Assembly (NCBI GenBank): GCA_028703745.1
Contig: JAQVME010000018.1
Span: forward strand, 1 to 12,392
Length of the DNA stretch: 12,392 nucleotides
Direction of reading: 5' to 3'
Source: Clostridia bacterium
GTDB taxonomy: Bacteria > Bacillota > Clostridia > Christensenellales > DTU072
The position numbers and the translations under genes are program-made. Below the pieces are notes generated by a model. It was not told where the DNA came from, made no database searches, and saw nothing but the letters and a program-made list of their open reading frames with translations. This document shows positions 6,597-12,392 of this stretch, piece by piece. How positions within the stretch are numbered: the stretch's first letter is position 1; each line of letters starts with the position of its first letter.

Positions 6597-7403
6597 ATGG
6601 ATAGCATTCTTTATTCTCCAATAAACGAGGTTACATATCATCTGGAGAACCAGGAGTTTGACGGACCGCTTGACTTACTTTTGACTATGGTCAGAGAAGC
6701 AAAAATAGATATAAGGGATATATTTATTACCGACATCACAAACCAGTTTGTCGCCTATATCCAGAGCCTGACGGAAATGAACTATGAATATATAGCCGAA
6801 TATATTACGCTTGCAGCTACTCTGCTCGCCATAAAATCGGCAAAGTTCCTGCCAAAAACCGACATAATGGACGAAGATGCCGAAAACCTTGAGCAAGAGG
6901 AAGAGAACCTTTTTCTGCGTATCGAGGCCTACAAAAAATTCAAGGACGCCGCCGAGAAATTGCACGGCATGGAGTCGTTGCACAGGTTCTATCGCTTGCC
7001 TAAGTTCACGGAGAAGGATTATCGCGCGGTAGTCAAGGATTTCCGTCTGGACAGGCTTATTGAATGTTTCAAAATGCTGCTTGAAAGGATAGAGCACCTG
7101 GACAAACCCGAAGAAGAGAAGACCATAATAAAAGAGCGGTTCACCATTTCCGACAAAATACTCGAGATTTCCAAAATAATCAGAGAAAAAGGCACATTGA
7201 ATTTCTTCAGCCTTTTTGAACGTGATTTCACCAAGCTGGAGATGATAAATACCTTTCTTGCGTTGCTTGAAATTTTGCGTAAGCAAATTGCGCTCGCCGA
7301 ACAGGGCGAGGGCTTCGGAGATATAATCATCCGCCACAACGCCGAGAACGATACGGTCGTAGAAGAAGAGGAGTTGACGATAGATGTTGAAGAGTATAAT
7401 TGA
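6597..7403 (+). CDS. scpA: Segregation and condensation protein A (kleisin)
   Basis: ScpA is the kleisin subunit that bridges the heads of the Smc dimer. With ScpB it forms the bacterial condensin that organises and segregates the chromosome. The 268-residue product has the signature N-terminal segment FDGPLDLLL (21-29), then IDIRDIFITDITNQF. EYITLAATLLAIKSAKFLP follows at about 68-86. An acidic linker (DEDAENLEQEEEN) follows, and a C-terminal winged-helix region contains GTLNFFSLFE and ALLEILRKQIALAEQ. I chose ATG 6597, with AGAGGG just upstream, over GTG 6585, which overlaps the previous stop. It overlaps scpB by 20 nt, a typical coupled arrangement. Confidence 0.96.
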   Translation: MDSILYSPINEVTYHLENQEFDGPLDLLLTMVREAKIDIRDIFITDITNQFVAYIQSLTEMNYEYIAEYITLAATLLAIKSAKFLPKTDIMDEDAENLEQEEENLFLRIEAYKKFKDAAEKLHGMESLHRFYRLPKFTEKDYRAVVKDFRLDRLIECFKMLLERIEHLDKPEEEKTIIKERFTISDKILEISKIIREKGTLNFFSLFERDFTKLEMINTFLALLEILRKQIALAEQGEGFGDIIIRHNAENDTVVEEEELTIDVEEYN

Positions 7404-8073
7404 AGCCTTGCTTTTTTCTGCGGGCAAGGGTATGACCTTTGAAGAAATTATGTCCGTCTTTCAAGAGAACCATTCAGACGGCGAAGTGCGCGAGGCTTTA
7501 GACGAGCTTTTGACGGAGTATAGCGGCTCTAAGGGCATAATCATAATACAATACAACAACAAGTATGAATTTCAATCAAATCCCCAATACGGCGAAACCA
7601 TTGCCGACGTACTTACCCCTATAAAAGAAAAGGAACTTTCAAAAACCCTTCTCGAGAGTCTGGCGATTATTGCCTACAAGCAGCCTGTAACAAGGCTGGA
7701 AATTGAGGAAATAAGAGGTATAAGTTCGGAATACGCTGTTTCAATGCTGATGAAATACAATCTTATCACCATTGCCGGCAGAAAGGACACGCTGGGTAAG
7801 CCCTTGCTGTACGCCACAACAGACGAGTTTTTGCGGCGCTTCAAGCTCAAAGACTTGAAAGAACTGCCCGACTATGACGAACTTCTTGAGATGATAAGAA
7901 ACAACTTCGACAAATATTACAAGGCTTCCGAAAGCCTCTACAGGGGCGCCACTTCAGAAGCAGAGGAACTTGCCGAGGCTGCGGCATCGGACTCGGGCGA
8001 AGAAGATTTTGAATTGGGCGAAGATGAAATCCCCGATTTTCTTATTGATGAGGATATTGTCGTCATCGAATAG
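7384..8073 (+). CDS. scpB: Segregation and condensation protein B
   Basis: ScpB is the dimeric winged-helix partner of ScpA in the Smc-ScpAB complex. The 229-residue protein begins with the family hallmark IIEALLFSAGKGMTFEEI (5-22). A second winged-helix block, ESLAIIAYKQPVTRLEIEEIRG, spans 91-112, and GRKDTLGKPLLYATTDEFLRRF spans 132-153. After about residue 187 a very acidic tail extends to the C-terminus, making it somewhat longer than the usual 180-200 residues. GAGGAG at 7368-7373 lies 10 nt upstream, within scpA. Identification is firm; the tail's role is unknown. Confidence 0.96.
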   Translation: MLKSIIEALLFSAGKGMTFEEIMSVFQENHSDGEVREALDELLTEYSGSKGIIIIQYNNKYEFQSNPQYGETIADVLTPIKEKELSKTLLESLAIIAYKQPVTRLEIEEIRGISSEYAVSMLMKYNLITIAGRKDTLGKPLLYATTDEFLRRFKLKDLKELPDYDELLEMIRNNFDKYYKASESLYRGATSEAEELAEAAASDSGEEDFELGEDEIPDFLIDEDIVVIE

Positions 8074-8158
8074 ATTAAGAAGCTCATTCCAAATTCACTC
8101 ACTCTCGAGATAAAAAAGAATTTATAATATCTTTTACAAAAAATCCCAAACTATTACT

Positions 8159-8713
8159 ATGGTTAGTCTATTTATCGTGTATCTGTCATTGATATTGCTG
8201 TTTGTCACGCCCTTCAATATGGGAATAAACAGCTATATGTCGCTGAACTCAAAGCGCGCGGGCGGAACCTTTACGCTGGCAGTTTTCTCAATCAAGCTCA
8301 GCATAGAATCCGGACTAGAGGGTTGGGAAATAGACGGTATTAAAGGCGAAAAAAATACTGTTGAGCAGCACGATAAGAAAATGGAGTTGGTGCTTGATAA
8401 AAGAGTTTTTTCAAAGATCACCGTCAAACGCGCCACTGTATCTTTTTTATACGGAAAAAAGGACGACGCATTTCAAACAAGTATTGTATGCAATGCCGTA
8501 AATAACTTTTTTATGCTGCTTTACTATGCCTTTTCAAAGAAAATCGACTCTTTCCTTAGCGTTGTTCTGCCGACCTTTGACAAGGAGTGCCTTTTCCTTC
8601 AAATACGGTTGGATTTCAAAATAAATCTATTAATAATATTTTCTACATTATTTAAGATACTAATGAATAAGTTCAAAAAGCTGTTTAGGAGGTTAAAAAA
8701 GGTTTATGAGTAG
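8159..8713 (+). CDS. DUF2953 (YtfI-like) membrane protein
   Basis: A 184-residue protein with an N-terminal membrane helix (3-20), a soluble middle, a second hydrophobic segment (about 155-168) and a very basic C-terminus (KFKKLFRRLKK). The segment around FLYGKKDDAFQTSIVCNAV (96-114) resembles the G-x-x-D-A...T-a-i core of DUF2953. Being directly before a gerW/ytfJ homologue is the usual DUF2953 context, as with ytfI-ytfJ in B. subtilis. The biochemical function is unknown; a role in sporulation is inferred from context. ATG 8159 has no visible Shine-Dalgarno site, but later starts would remove the first helix. A lone TATAAT at 8123-8128 lies 30 nt upstream without a recognisable -35. The last 8 bases overlap gerW. 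Confidence 0.65.
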   Translation: MVSLFIVYLSLILLFVTPFNMGINSYMSLNSKRAGGTFTLAVFSIKLSIESGLEGWEIDGIKGEKNTVEQHDKKMELVLDKRVFSKITVKRATVSFLYGKKDDAFQTSIVCNAVNNFFMLLYYAFSKKIDSFLSVVLPTFDKECLFLQIRLDFKINLLIIFSTLFKILMNKFKKLFRRLKKVYE

Positions 8714-9065
8714 TATAGAAATAACCGCAATGATGTCAAGAGCTATGGAAAGCATTAAAAGCATGCTGGATATAGACGCCGTTGTCGGCAAGCCAATTTA
8801 TGCGCAGGACGATTCGCTTATTCTTCCGATAAGCAAGGTTAGCGTAGGCTTTTTTACGGCGGGCGGTGAGTTCGACGGAAGAACAAACAAGGTCAGAACC
8901 TCGGAGCTGCCTGTGGGCGGTATCGGCGGCGGATTGACCGTTACGCCGCTGGCATTTTTGGTAGTGCGCGGCGGCGATTCAACTTTGATAAAAGTTCAAG
9001 GAGACGGCACGGACAGATGGATGGAATTGCTTCAGTCAACGATAAAGACTATTTCAAAAGAATAG
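8706..9065 (+). CDS. gerW: Sporulation/germination protein GerW (YtfJ)
   Basis: A 119-residue protein matching the YtfJ/GerW family across its length. An N-terminal helix (about 8-22) leads into VVGKPIYAQDDSLILPISKVSVGFFTAGGEF. A glycine-rich GGIGGG segment (71-76) is followed by VTPLAFLVV. In B. subtilis the protein is made in the forespore and is needed for normal spore germination; the molecular activity is not settled. AGGAGG at 8687-8692 lies 13 nt upstream, a long spacing, and the start overlaps the previous gene by 8 nt, so coupled translation is likely. The downstream carboxypeptidase begins within its last 49 bases. This is a strong marker that the organism, or its recent ancestor, forms spores. 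Confidence 0.93.
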   Translation: MSSIEITAMMSRAMESIKSMLDIDAVVGKPIYAQDDSLILPISKVSVGFFTAGGEFDGRTNKVRTSELPVGGIGGGLTVTPLAFLVVRGGDSTLIKVQGDGTDRWMELLQSTIKTISKE

Positions 9066-10162
9066 CAGCGGCGGTTGCTTCGATAATAATCTTTTTGTCA
9101 AGTCTCTTTTCTTTTTTCTCAATACAGAAGAAAGAGTACGCTTTTGCCAGAGGCTCGTCCGCCATTGTTATGGAGATTTCCACAAACAGGGTGCTTTACG
9201 GGTCAAATGTCAATGCCAGACTGCCGATGGCGAGTACTACGAAGGTTATGACGGCGCGTATCGTAGTAGAAAACTGCGCTCTCAATGAGGTTGTCACAGT
9301 TCCTAAAAAAGCCGTAGGTGTAGAGGGAAGCTCGATATACTTGAAAGAGGGCGAGAAGCTCACCGTTAAAGAGCTTCTTTACGGGCTGATGCTACGCAGC
9401 GGCAATGACGCTGCCGTAACGCTTGCCATTCATACCGCGAAAAGTCTCGACGGCTTTATTGATATGATGAATGAAAAGGCGCAGAGCATGGGGCTGGTGA
9501 ATACGCATTTTGTCAATCCTCACGGACTTCACGACGACAACCATTATACCAGCGCCTACGACCTTGCCTTTATCAGCGCGGCGGCTATGCGGAACCGGGC
9601 GCTGTCAGAGATAGTAGGCACAAAGAACATTACGGTCGGTCAAGGCGAAAGCGTCAGGTTTATGCACAACAAAAACAGGTTGCTTAGCGCATACAACGGC
9701 GCCACAGGAGTAAAGACGGGCTTTACAAAAAAGGCGGGCAGGTGCTTCGTCGGCGGCAGCAAAAGGGACGGCATGGAGCTTGTTTGCGTGGTACTCAACT
9801 GCGGACCGATGTTTGAGGAGTGCATGAGACTTATGGATAACGCGTATAAAGAATACGAAATGGTAAAAATCCTCGATTCAAGGGATATTATCGCTCAAAT
9901 ACCTGTCAAACAAGGGGTAACCGGTAGCGCCGAGTGCGCCCTGGGCGAGGATATTTATATTCCGATGAAGAAGGACGGCAGCGAGCGTTGCGCCGTCAAT
10001 TCCGTCGTTCCGAGGAGTTTGGAAGCGCCCGTAAAGAAGGGCGCAATAACCGGCAAAATTGAAATATTTGTCAATGATTGCTTGCTTTTTTCAAAAAATG
10101 TCTATAGTATAGGTGACATAAACAAAAAAGGAGCGGGTTTCTGGAAAAGGATTTTCGGATAA
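9017..10162 (+). CDS. dacB: D-alanyl-D-alanine carboxypeptidase, DacB-like (S11 family)
   Basis: A second penicillin-binding D,D-carboxypeptidase, 381 residues. An N-terminal cytoplasmic stretch and hydrophobic segment (about 15-36) form an uncleaved or late-cleaved signal. The catalytic domain carries S73-T-T-K76, S128-G-N130 and K233-T-G235. A PBP5-type C-terminal domain spans about 282-362, and the end is a short amphipathic, basic stretch. Both this protein and the product at 4594 have complete active sites. In B. subtilis, dacB sits beside spmA-spmB downstream of scpAB and trims spore cortex peptidoglycan; this gene holds the equivalent position, but spmAB are absent here. The start at ATG 9017 lies 49 nt inside gerW, with AAGGAG 13 nt upstream; no better start precedes the signal segment. 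The symbol is tentative. Confidence 0.9.
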   Translation: MDGIASVNDKDYFKRIAAAVASIIIFLSSLFSFFSIQKKEYAFARGSSAIVMEISTNRVLYGSNVNARLPMASTTKVMTARIVVENCALNEVVTVPKKAVGVEGSSIYLKEGEKLTVKELLYGLMLRSGNDAAVTLAIHTAKSLDGFIDMMNEKAQSMGLVNTHFVNPHGLHDDNHYTSAYDLAFISAAAMRNRALSEIVGTKNITVGQGESVRFMHNKNRLLSAYNGATGVKTGFTKKAGRCFVGGSKRDGMELVCVVLNCGPMFEECMRLMDNAYKEYEMVKILDSRDIIAQIPVKQGVTGSAECALGEDIYIPMKKDGSERCAVNSVVPRSLEAPVKKGAITGKIEIFVNDCLLFSKNVYSIGDINKKGAGFWKRIFG

Positions 10163-10172
10163 CCGGACAAAC

Positions 10173-10883
10173 ATGAGAATAAACAAATATATCGCTTCAT
10201 GCGGAATAGCCTCCAGAAGAGCGTCGGAACAGCTTATTACCGACGGAAAAGTCAAGGTTAATAACAAAACGGTTACGGATTTAGCCACAAGTATCGACGA
10301 GTATAACGACACAGTGATGGTTGAAGGTCAAAAGATCCAGCCTGTTGCGCGCCAAATATATATTATGCTCAACAAGCCGAAGGGTTGCGTTTGCACCGTC
10401 AAGGACGACAAGGACAGAAAGACCGTAATGGACTATATCGGCGAGCTGAAGGACAAAAGACTGTTTCCCGTAGGCAGGCTTGATTATGACACCGAAGGGC
10501 TGATTCTTATTACCAATGACGGCGATTTGAGCCACAAGCTCACGCACCCCTCGAACGAAATTCCAAAGACCTATGTTGCAAAGGTGCAGGGCGAGGTGCC
10601 GCAAAGCGACCTTGCCACGCTTCGAAACGGTATAGTGCTTGACGGAAAGAAGCTCGGGCGTAGCAAAATCAAACTGATCGAAAACGCCGACGACATCTAT
10701 CGCTACGAAGTGACAATATTTGAGGGCAAGAACCGTCAGGTGCACAGAATGTTTGAATCTGTCGGCAAAGAGGTTATTTTTCTCAAAAGAGTGGCGGTAG
10801 GCGAGCTTCGGTTGGGCGGACTTACGCGGGGCACATACAGATATCTCACAGACGGTGAGGTAGAGTACCTAAAAAAATACTAA
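10173..10883 (+). CDS. rluB: 23S rRNA pseudouridine synthase, RluB/RsuA family
   Basis: Converts a uridine to pseudouridine in ribosomal RNA, most likely 23S rRNA near the peptidyl-transferase centre, by family assignment. The 236-residue protein has an N-terminal S4 RNA-binding domain (about 1-48, MRINKYIASCGIASRR). The RsuA-type catalytic domain follows, with the active-site aspartate D104 in GRLDYDTEGLILITNDG. The family segments NKPKGCVCT (67-75) and GKNRQVHRM are present. The start lies 10 nt after the dacB stop, without a strong Shine-Dalgarno site. The scpAB-to-rluB run is common in Clostridia. RluB versus other RsuA-family specificities cannot be settled from motifs alone. Confidence 0.94.
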   Translation: MRINKYIASCGIASRRASEQLITDGKVKVNNKTVTDLATSIDEYNDTVMVEGQKIQPVARQIYIMLNKPKGCVCTVKDDKDRKTVMDYIGELKDKRLFPVGRLDYDTEGLILITNDGDLSHKLTHPSNEIPKTYVAKVQGEVPQSDLATLRNGIVLDGKKLGRSKIKLIENADDIYRYEVTIFEGKNRQVHRMFESVGKEVIFLKRVAVGELRLGGLTRGTYRYLTDGEVEYLKKY

Positions 10884-10903
10884 AAATATTATTCTTTTTT
10901 TGG
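10868..10903. terminator. Weak A/T-rich hairpin around the rluB stop
   Basis: CC plus seven A (10868-10877, interrupted by one T) can pair with seven T plus GG (10895-10903), enclosing the rluB stop codon. It might act as a weak bidirectional terminator, but the stem is mostly A-T and the evidence is thin. Confidence 0.25.
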
Positions 10904-10913
10904 TTAAAAGGTA

Positions 10914-10942
10914 TTGCCTAAAGAAAGGATTTGAATTATAAT
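10914..10942 (+). promoter_or_regulatory. Sigma-A-like promoter upstream of the carboxyltransferase
   Basis: TTGCCT (10914-10919, 4 of 6), a 17-nt spacer and a perfect TATAAT (10937-10942). The predicted start near 10949 gives a leader of about 63 nt that would contain the hairpin plus T-run at 10967-10991. Confidence 0.6.
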
Positions 10943-10997
10943 GGTATATGTGGTAAATTTGTGCTTTGCGCAGGTTGCCGCATATTTTTTTATTTAA
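10941..10997 (+). CDS. Possible 18-residue leader peptide
   Basis: An uninterrupted ORF, MVYVVNLCFAQVAAYFFI, starts at ATG 10941 with AAAGGA (10924-10929) 11 nt upstream and stops with TAA at 10995-10997. It runs through the hairpin and T-run. It can be translated only from a transcript starting upstream of about 10925, because the candidate -10 box overlaps its start codon. The peptide has no run of a single amino acid typical of classic attenuators. Chance is a serious alternative. Confidence 0.2.
   Translation: MVYVVNLCFAQVAAYFFI
10967..10995 (+). terminator. Leader hairpin with T-run (terminator or attenuator)
   Basis: TGCGCA (10967-10972) pairs with TGC-C-GCA (10976-10982, one bulged C) around a GGT loop, followed by TATTTTTTTATTT. 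Only 16 nt separate the T-rich tail from the next ATG, with GGAGG between. It could end the rluB transcript or control read-through into the carboxyltransferase. A competing short stem, GTGC-TTT-GCGC (10961-10971), overlaps its left arm. Confidence 0.55.
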
Positions 10998-11011
10998 GAA
11001 CGGAGGTAAAA

Positions 11012-12392
11012 ATGGACTATATTGGACTCTTGAATGACAACACCTCAAAGGTTCTTTCCCGTTCCCAAAAAATAAGAGAGTTTTTGTCCGAGATATTGGA
11101 TAAGAATTCTTTTGTTGAAACGGATGTTTTTTTGAGCGGAAAAAGTTATCTTGATGGCAGCGATGCGTTCGGAGAGGGCGTAATTACCGGTTACGCCACT
11201 ATAAGGGATTATCCCGTGTGCGTTGTGGCGCAGAATTCTGAAGTGCTCGGGGGCAGTCTGAACAAGGCTCACGCCGACAAAATTCTAAAATGCATAAAAA
11301 AGAGCATGAACACCGAGGTGCCGTTGATATCGGTTATCGACAGCTCCGGCGCCAGGCTCGGAGAAGGCGTAGCCGTACTTGAGGGCTATGCGCAGATTAT
11401 TGCAGCTGCCGCAGAGCACAGGGATTACGCTCCGCATATCGCCATAGTTAAGGGTCCTTCGGTAGGGCTTATGGGTATGTATACTGCGCTGGCAGATTTT
11501 GTTTTTATGTCAGAACGTTCGGTGCTTTCGGCGATGCCGCCGCTTACGCTTTCGGAGAACGTCAGCGATGTGGCGCAAAGCCTCGTCGGACAAAAAGCGT
11601 ACGCCGAAAACAGCCTTATTTCCACAGTACATTTCAAAGATGCCGAAGAAATACCCGATAAGGTTGCAAAAATCTTTGATTACCTCGGAGAAGGCATTAT
11701 AGAAAGTAACGATGACCCGAACAGAACGAGCGACGTTCTCAATGCGCAGAGCAACGCCGACAACTTGCTCTCCGCGCTTGCCGACAAGGACAGCGCTATC
11801 GAGCTTTTCACCGATTACACAAAGGACGTTAAGACATATTTTGTTACCATAAATTCATTGGTAACGGGACTAGTCGTCACTAATAACGACCGACTGAATA
11901 TAGCTTGCCTGAAAAAAATTAAAGCCTTTGTCAAAATCCTTGAAAAATACAATATTCCGCTTGTCACGCTAGTGGACGTTGAGGGCATCGACGGAGATTT
12001 GACCGGTGAGCAGAAGGGTCTTGTGCTTGGAGGCGCAAAGCTTTTGCGCAGAATATCGCTGTCGACAATCCCGAAGATTTCCGTGGTTACGGGCAGCGCA
12101 ATAGGCTTCGGCTACGTAGCTTTGGTCTCAAAATCCATAGGATTTGATTATACGTTAGCGTTCGCCAATGCCAGAATAGCGCCGATTTCTTCCGAAGCCG
12201 CCGCCGGCGTCATATATGCCAAAGAACTCAAGGGTGAAGGCGAACCTCTGGAACTTCGGCAGAAGTTGGCAGAGAAGTACAGAGCCGAAGAGATGAATCC
12301 ATTTGTGTCGGCAAAGGAAGGGTATTTTGACAACATAATAGAACCTGCGCTTTTGCGCCCGTATGTTGCCAGCGCTCTTTCGATGTTGTCAA
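11012..12392 (+). CDS. Biotin-dependent carboxyltransferase subunit (partial, divergent)
   Basis: The frame is open from ATG 11012 (GGAGG 5 nt upstream) to the window edge, giving 460 residues with no stop. It has the two crotonase-like halves of the acyl-CoA carboxylase/decarboxylase carboxyltransferase family (MmdA, PccB, GcdA). The N half holds NSFVETDVFLSG (32-43), FGEGVITGYATI (53-64), SEVLGGSLNKAHADKI (76-91), SSGARLGEGV (111-120) and a GPSVGLMGMYTALADF block (148-163). The C half holds LVDVEGIDGD...QKGLVLGGAKLL (320-345) and SAIGFGYVALVSKSIGFD (362-379). The start of the C half (about 264-290) is weakly conserved. The glycine pairs that form the oxyanion holes in canonical members are altered. 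It likely transfers CO2 between biotin and an acyl-CoA or related substrate; the substrate and partners (biotin carrier, membrane pump subunit) are not visible here. Confidence 0.85.
   Translation, partial: MDYIGLLNDNTSKVLSRSQKIREFLSEILDKNSFVETDVFLSGKSYLDGSDAFGEGVITGYATIRDYPVCVVAQNSEVLGGSLNKAHADKILKCIKKSMNTEVPLISVIDSSGARLGEGVAVLEGYAQIIAAAAEHRDYAPHIAIVKGPSVGLMGMYTALADFVFMSERSVLSAMPPLTLSENVSDVAQSLVGQKAYAENSLISTVHFKDAEEIPDKVAKIFDYLGEGIIESNDDPNRTSDVLNAQSNADNLLSALADKDSAIELFTDYTKDVKTYFVTINSLVTGLVVTNNDRLNIACLKKIKAFVKILEKYNIPLVTLVDVEGIDGDLTGEQKGLVLGGAKLLRRISLSTIPKISVVTGSAIGFGYVALVSKSIGFDYTLAFANARIAPISSEAAAGVIYAKELKGEGEPLELRQKLAEKYRAEEMNPFVSAKEGYFDNIIEPALLRPYVASALSMLS

Noticed and set aside
6675..7427. 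A 250-codon open frame on the minus strand opposite scpA
   Set aside because: It lies wholly over scpA and the start of scpB, whose products have unmistakable family motifs; the antisense translation shows no recognisable domain. It is a by-product of codon use.
8123..8128. TATAAT upstream of the DUF2953 gene as a promoter
   Set aside because: No -35 at 16-19 nt spacing and no extended -10 in an AT-rich stretch; too weak to list as a promoter.
11499..11702. A 67-codon + strand frame within the carboxyltransferase gene
   Set aside because: It overlaps conserved carboxyltransferase sequence in another frame and has an Arg/Ser-rich translation with no features.

Overview
This window looks like core chromosome from an endospore-forming member of the Clostridia (Firmicutes), probably an uncultured anaerobe. 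The evidence is the gene content and order: nadK-argR-recN-spoIVB on the left, and scpA-scpB-DUF2953-gerW(ytfJ)-D,D-carboxypeptidase-rluB on the right. Both are classic Firmicutes blocks and both carry sporulation genes. Shine-Dalgarno sites of the GGAGG type, ATG starts and sigma-A-like promoters fit this. All genes are on the + strand. I see no tRNA, rRNA, insertion sequence, prophage gene or CRISPR array.

Layout. (1) 1-2497: the 3' end of NAD kinase, the arginine repressor ArgR and the repair ATPase RecN, packed with a 2-nt gap and a 4-nt overlap. (2) 2676-3731: the sporulation signalling protease SpoIVB, followed by degenerate copies of a short palindromic intergenic repeat and then a clear intrinsic terminator. 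(3) 3942-4547: an unrecognised five-helix membrane protein where spo0A would be expected; its start codon lies immediately downstream of a perfect TATAAT. (4) 4594-5757: a DacF-like penicillin-binding protein whose ribosome binding site and start codon are the 3' arm of a perfect 9-bp inverted repeat. (5) 5887-8073: from a good sigma-A-like promoter, a site-2-type metalloprotease, then the condensin partners ScpA and ScpB. (6) 8159-10883: a DUF2953 membrane protein, GerW/YtfJ, a second D,D-carboxypeptidase and the pseudouridine synthase RluB. (7) 11012-12392: the start of a divergent biotin-dependent carboxyltransferase, cut by the window edge and preceded by a leader holding a hairpin plus T-run and an 18-codon ORF.

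Functional threads. NadK, ArgR and RecN are housekeeping (NADP supply, arginine control, double-strand-break repair). ScpA and ScpB load onto Smc for chromosome segregation. SpoIVB, the two D,D-carboxypeptidases, GerW and DUF2953 point to spore formation: SpoIVB signals from forespore to mother cell, the carboxypeptidases trim peptidoglycan (cortex), and GerW acts in germination. The carboxyltransferase probably belongs to an acyl-CoA or oxaloacetate-type decarboxylase (sodium pump) or carboxylase whose other subunits lie beyond the right edge.

Most of the window is ordinary conserved sequence and I did not find a convincing new multi-gene system. The points most worth a second look are regulatory or contextual: the hairpin over the dacF start site, the attenuator-like leader of the carboxyltransferase, the unknown membrane protein in the spo0A position, the intergenic repeat, and the altered glycine motifs in the carboxyltransferase.
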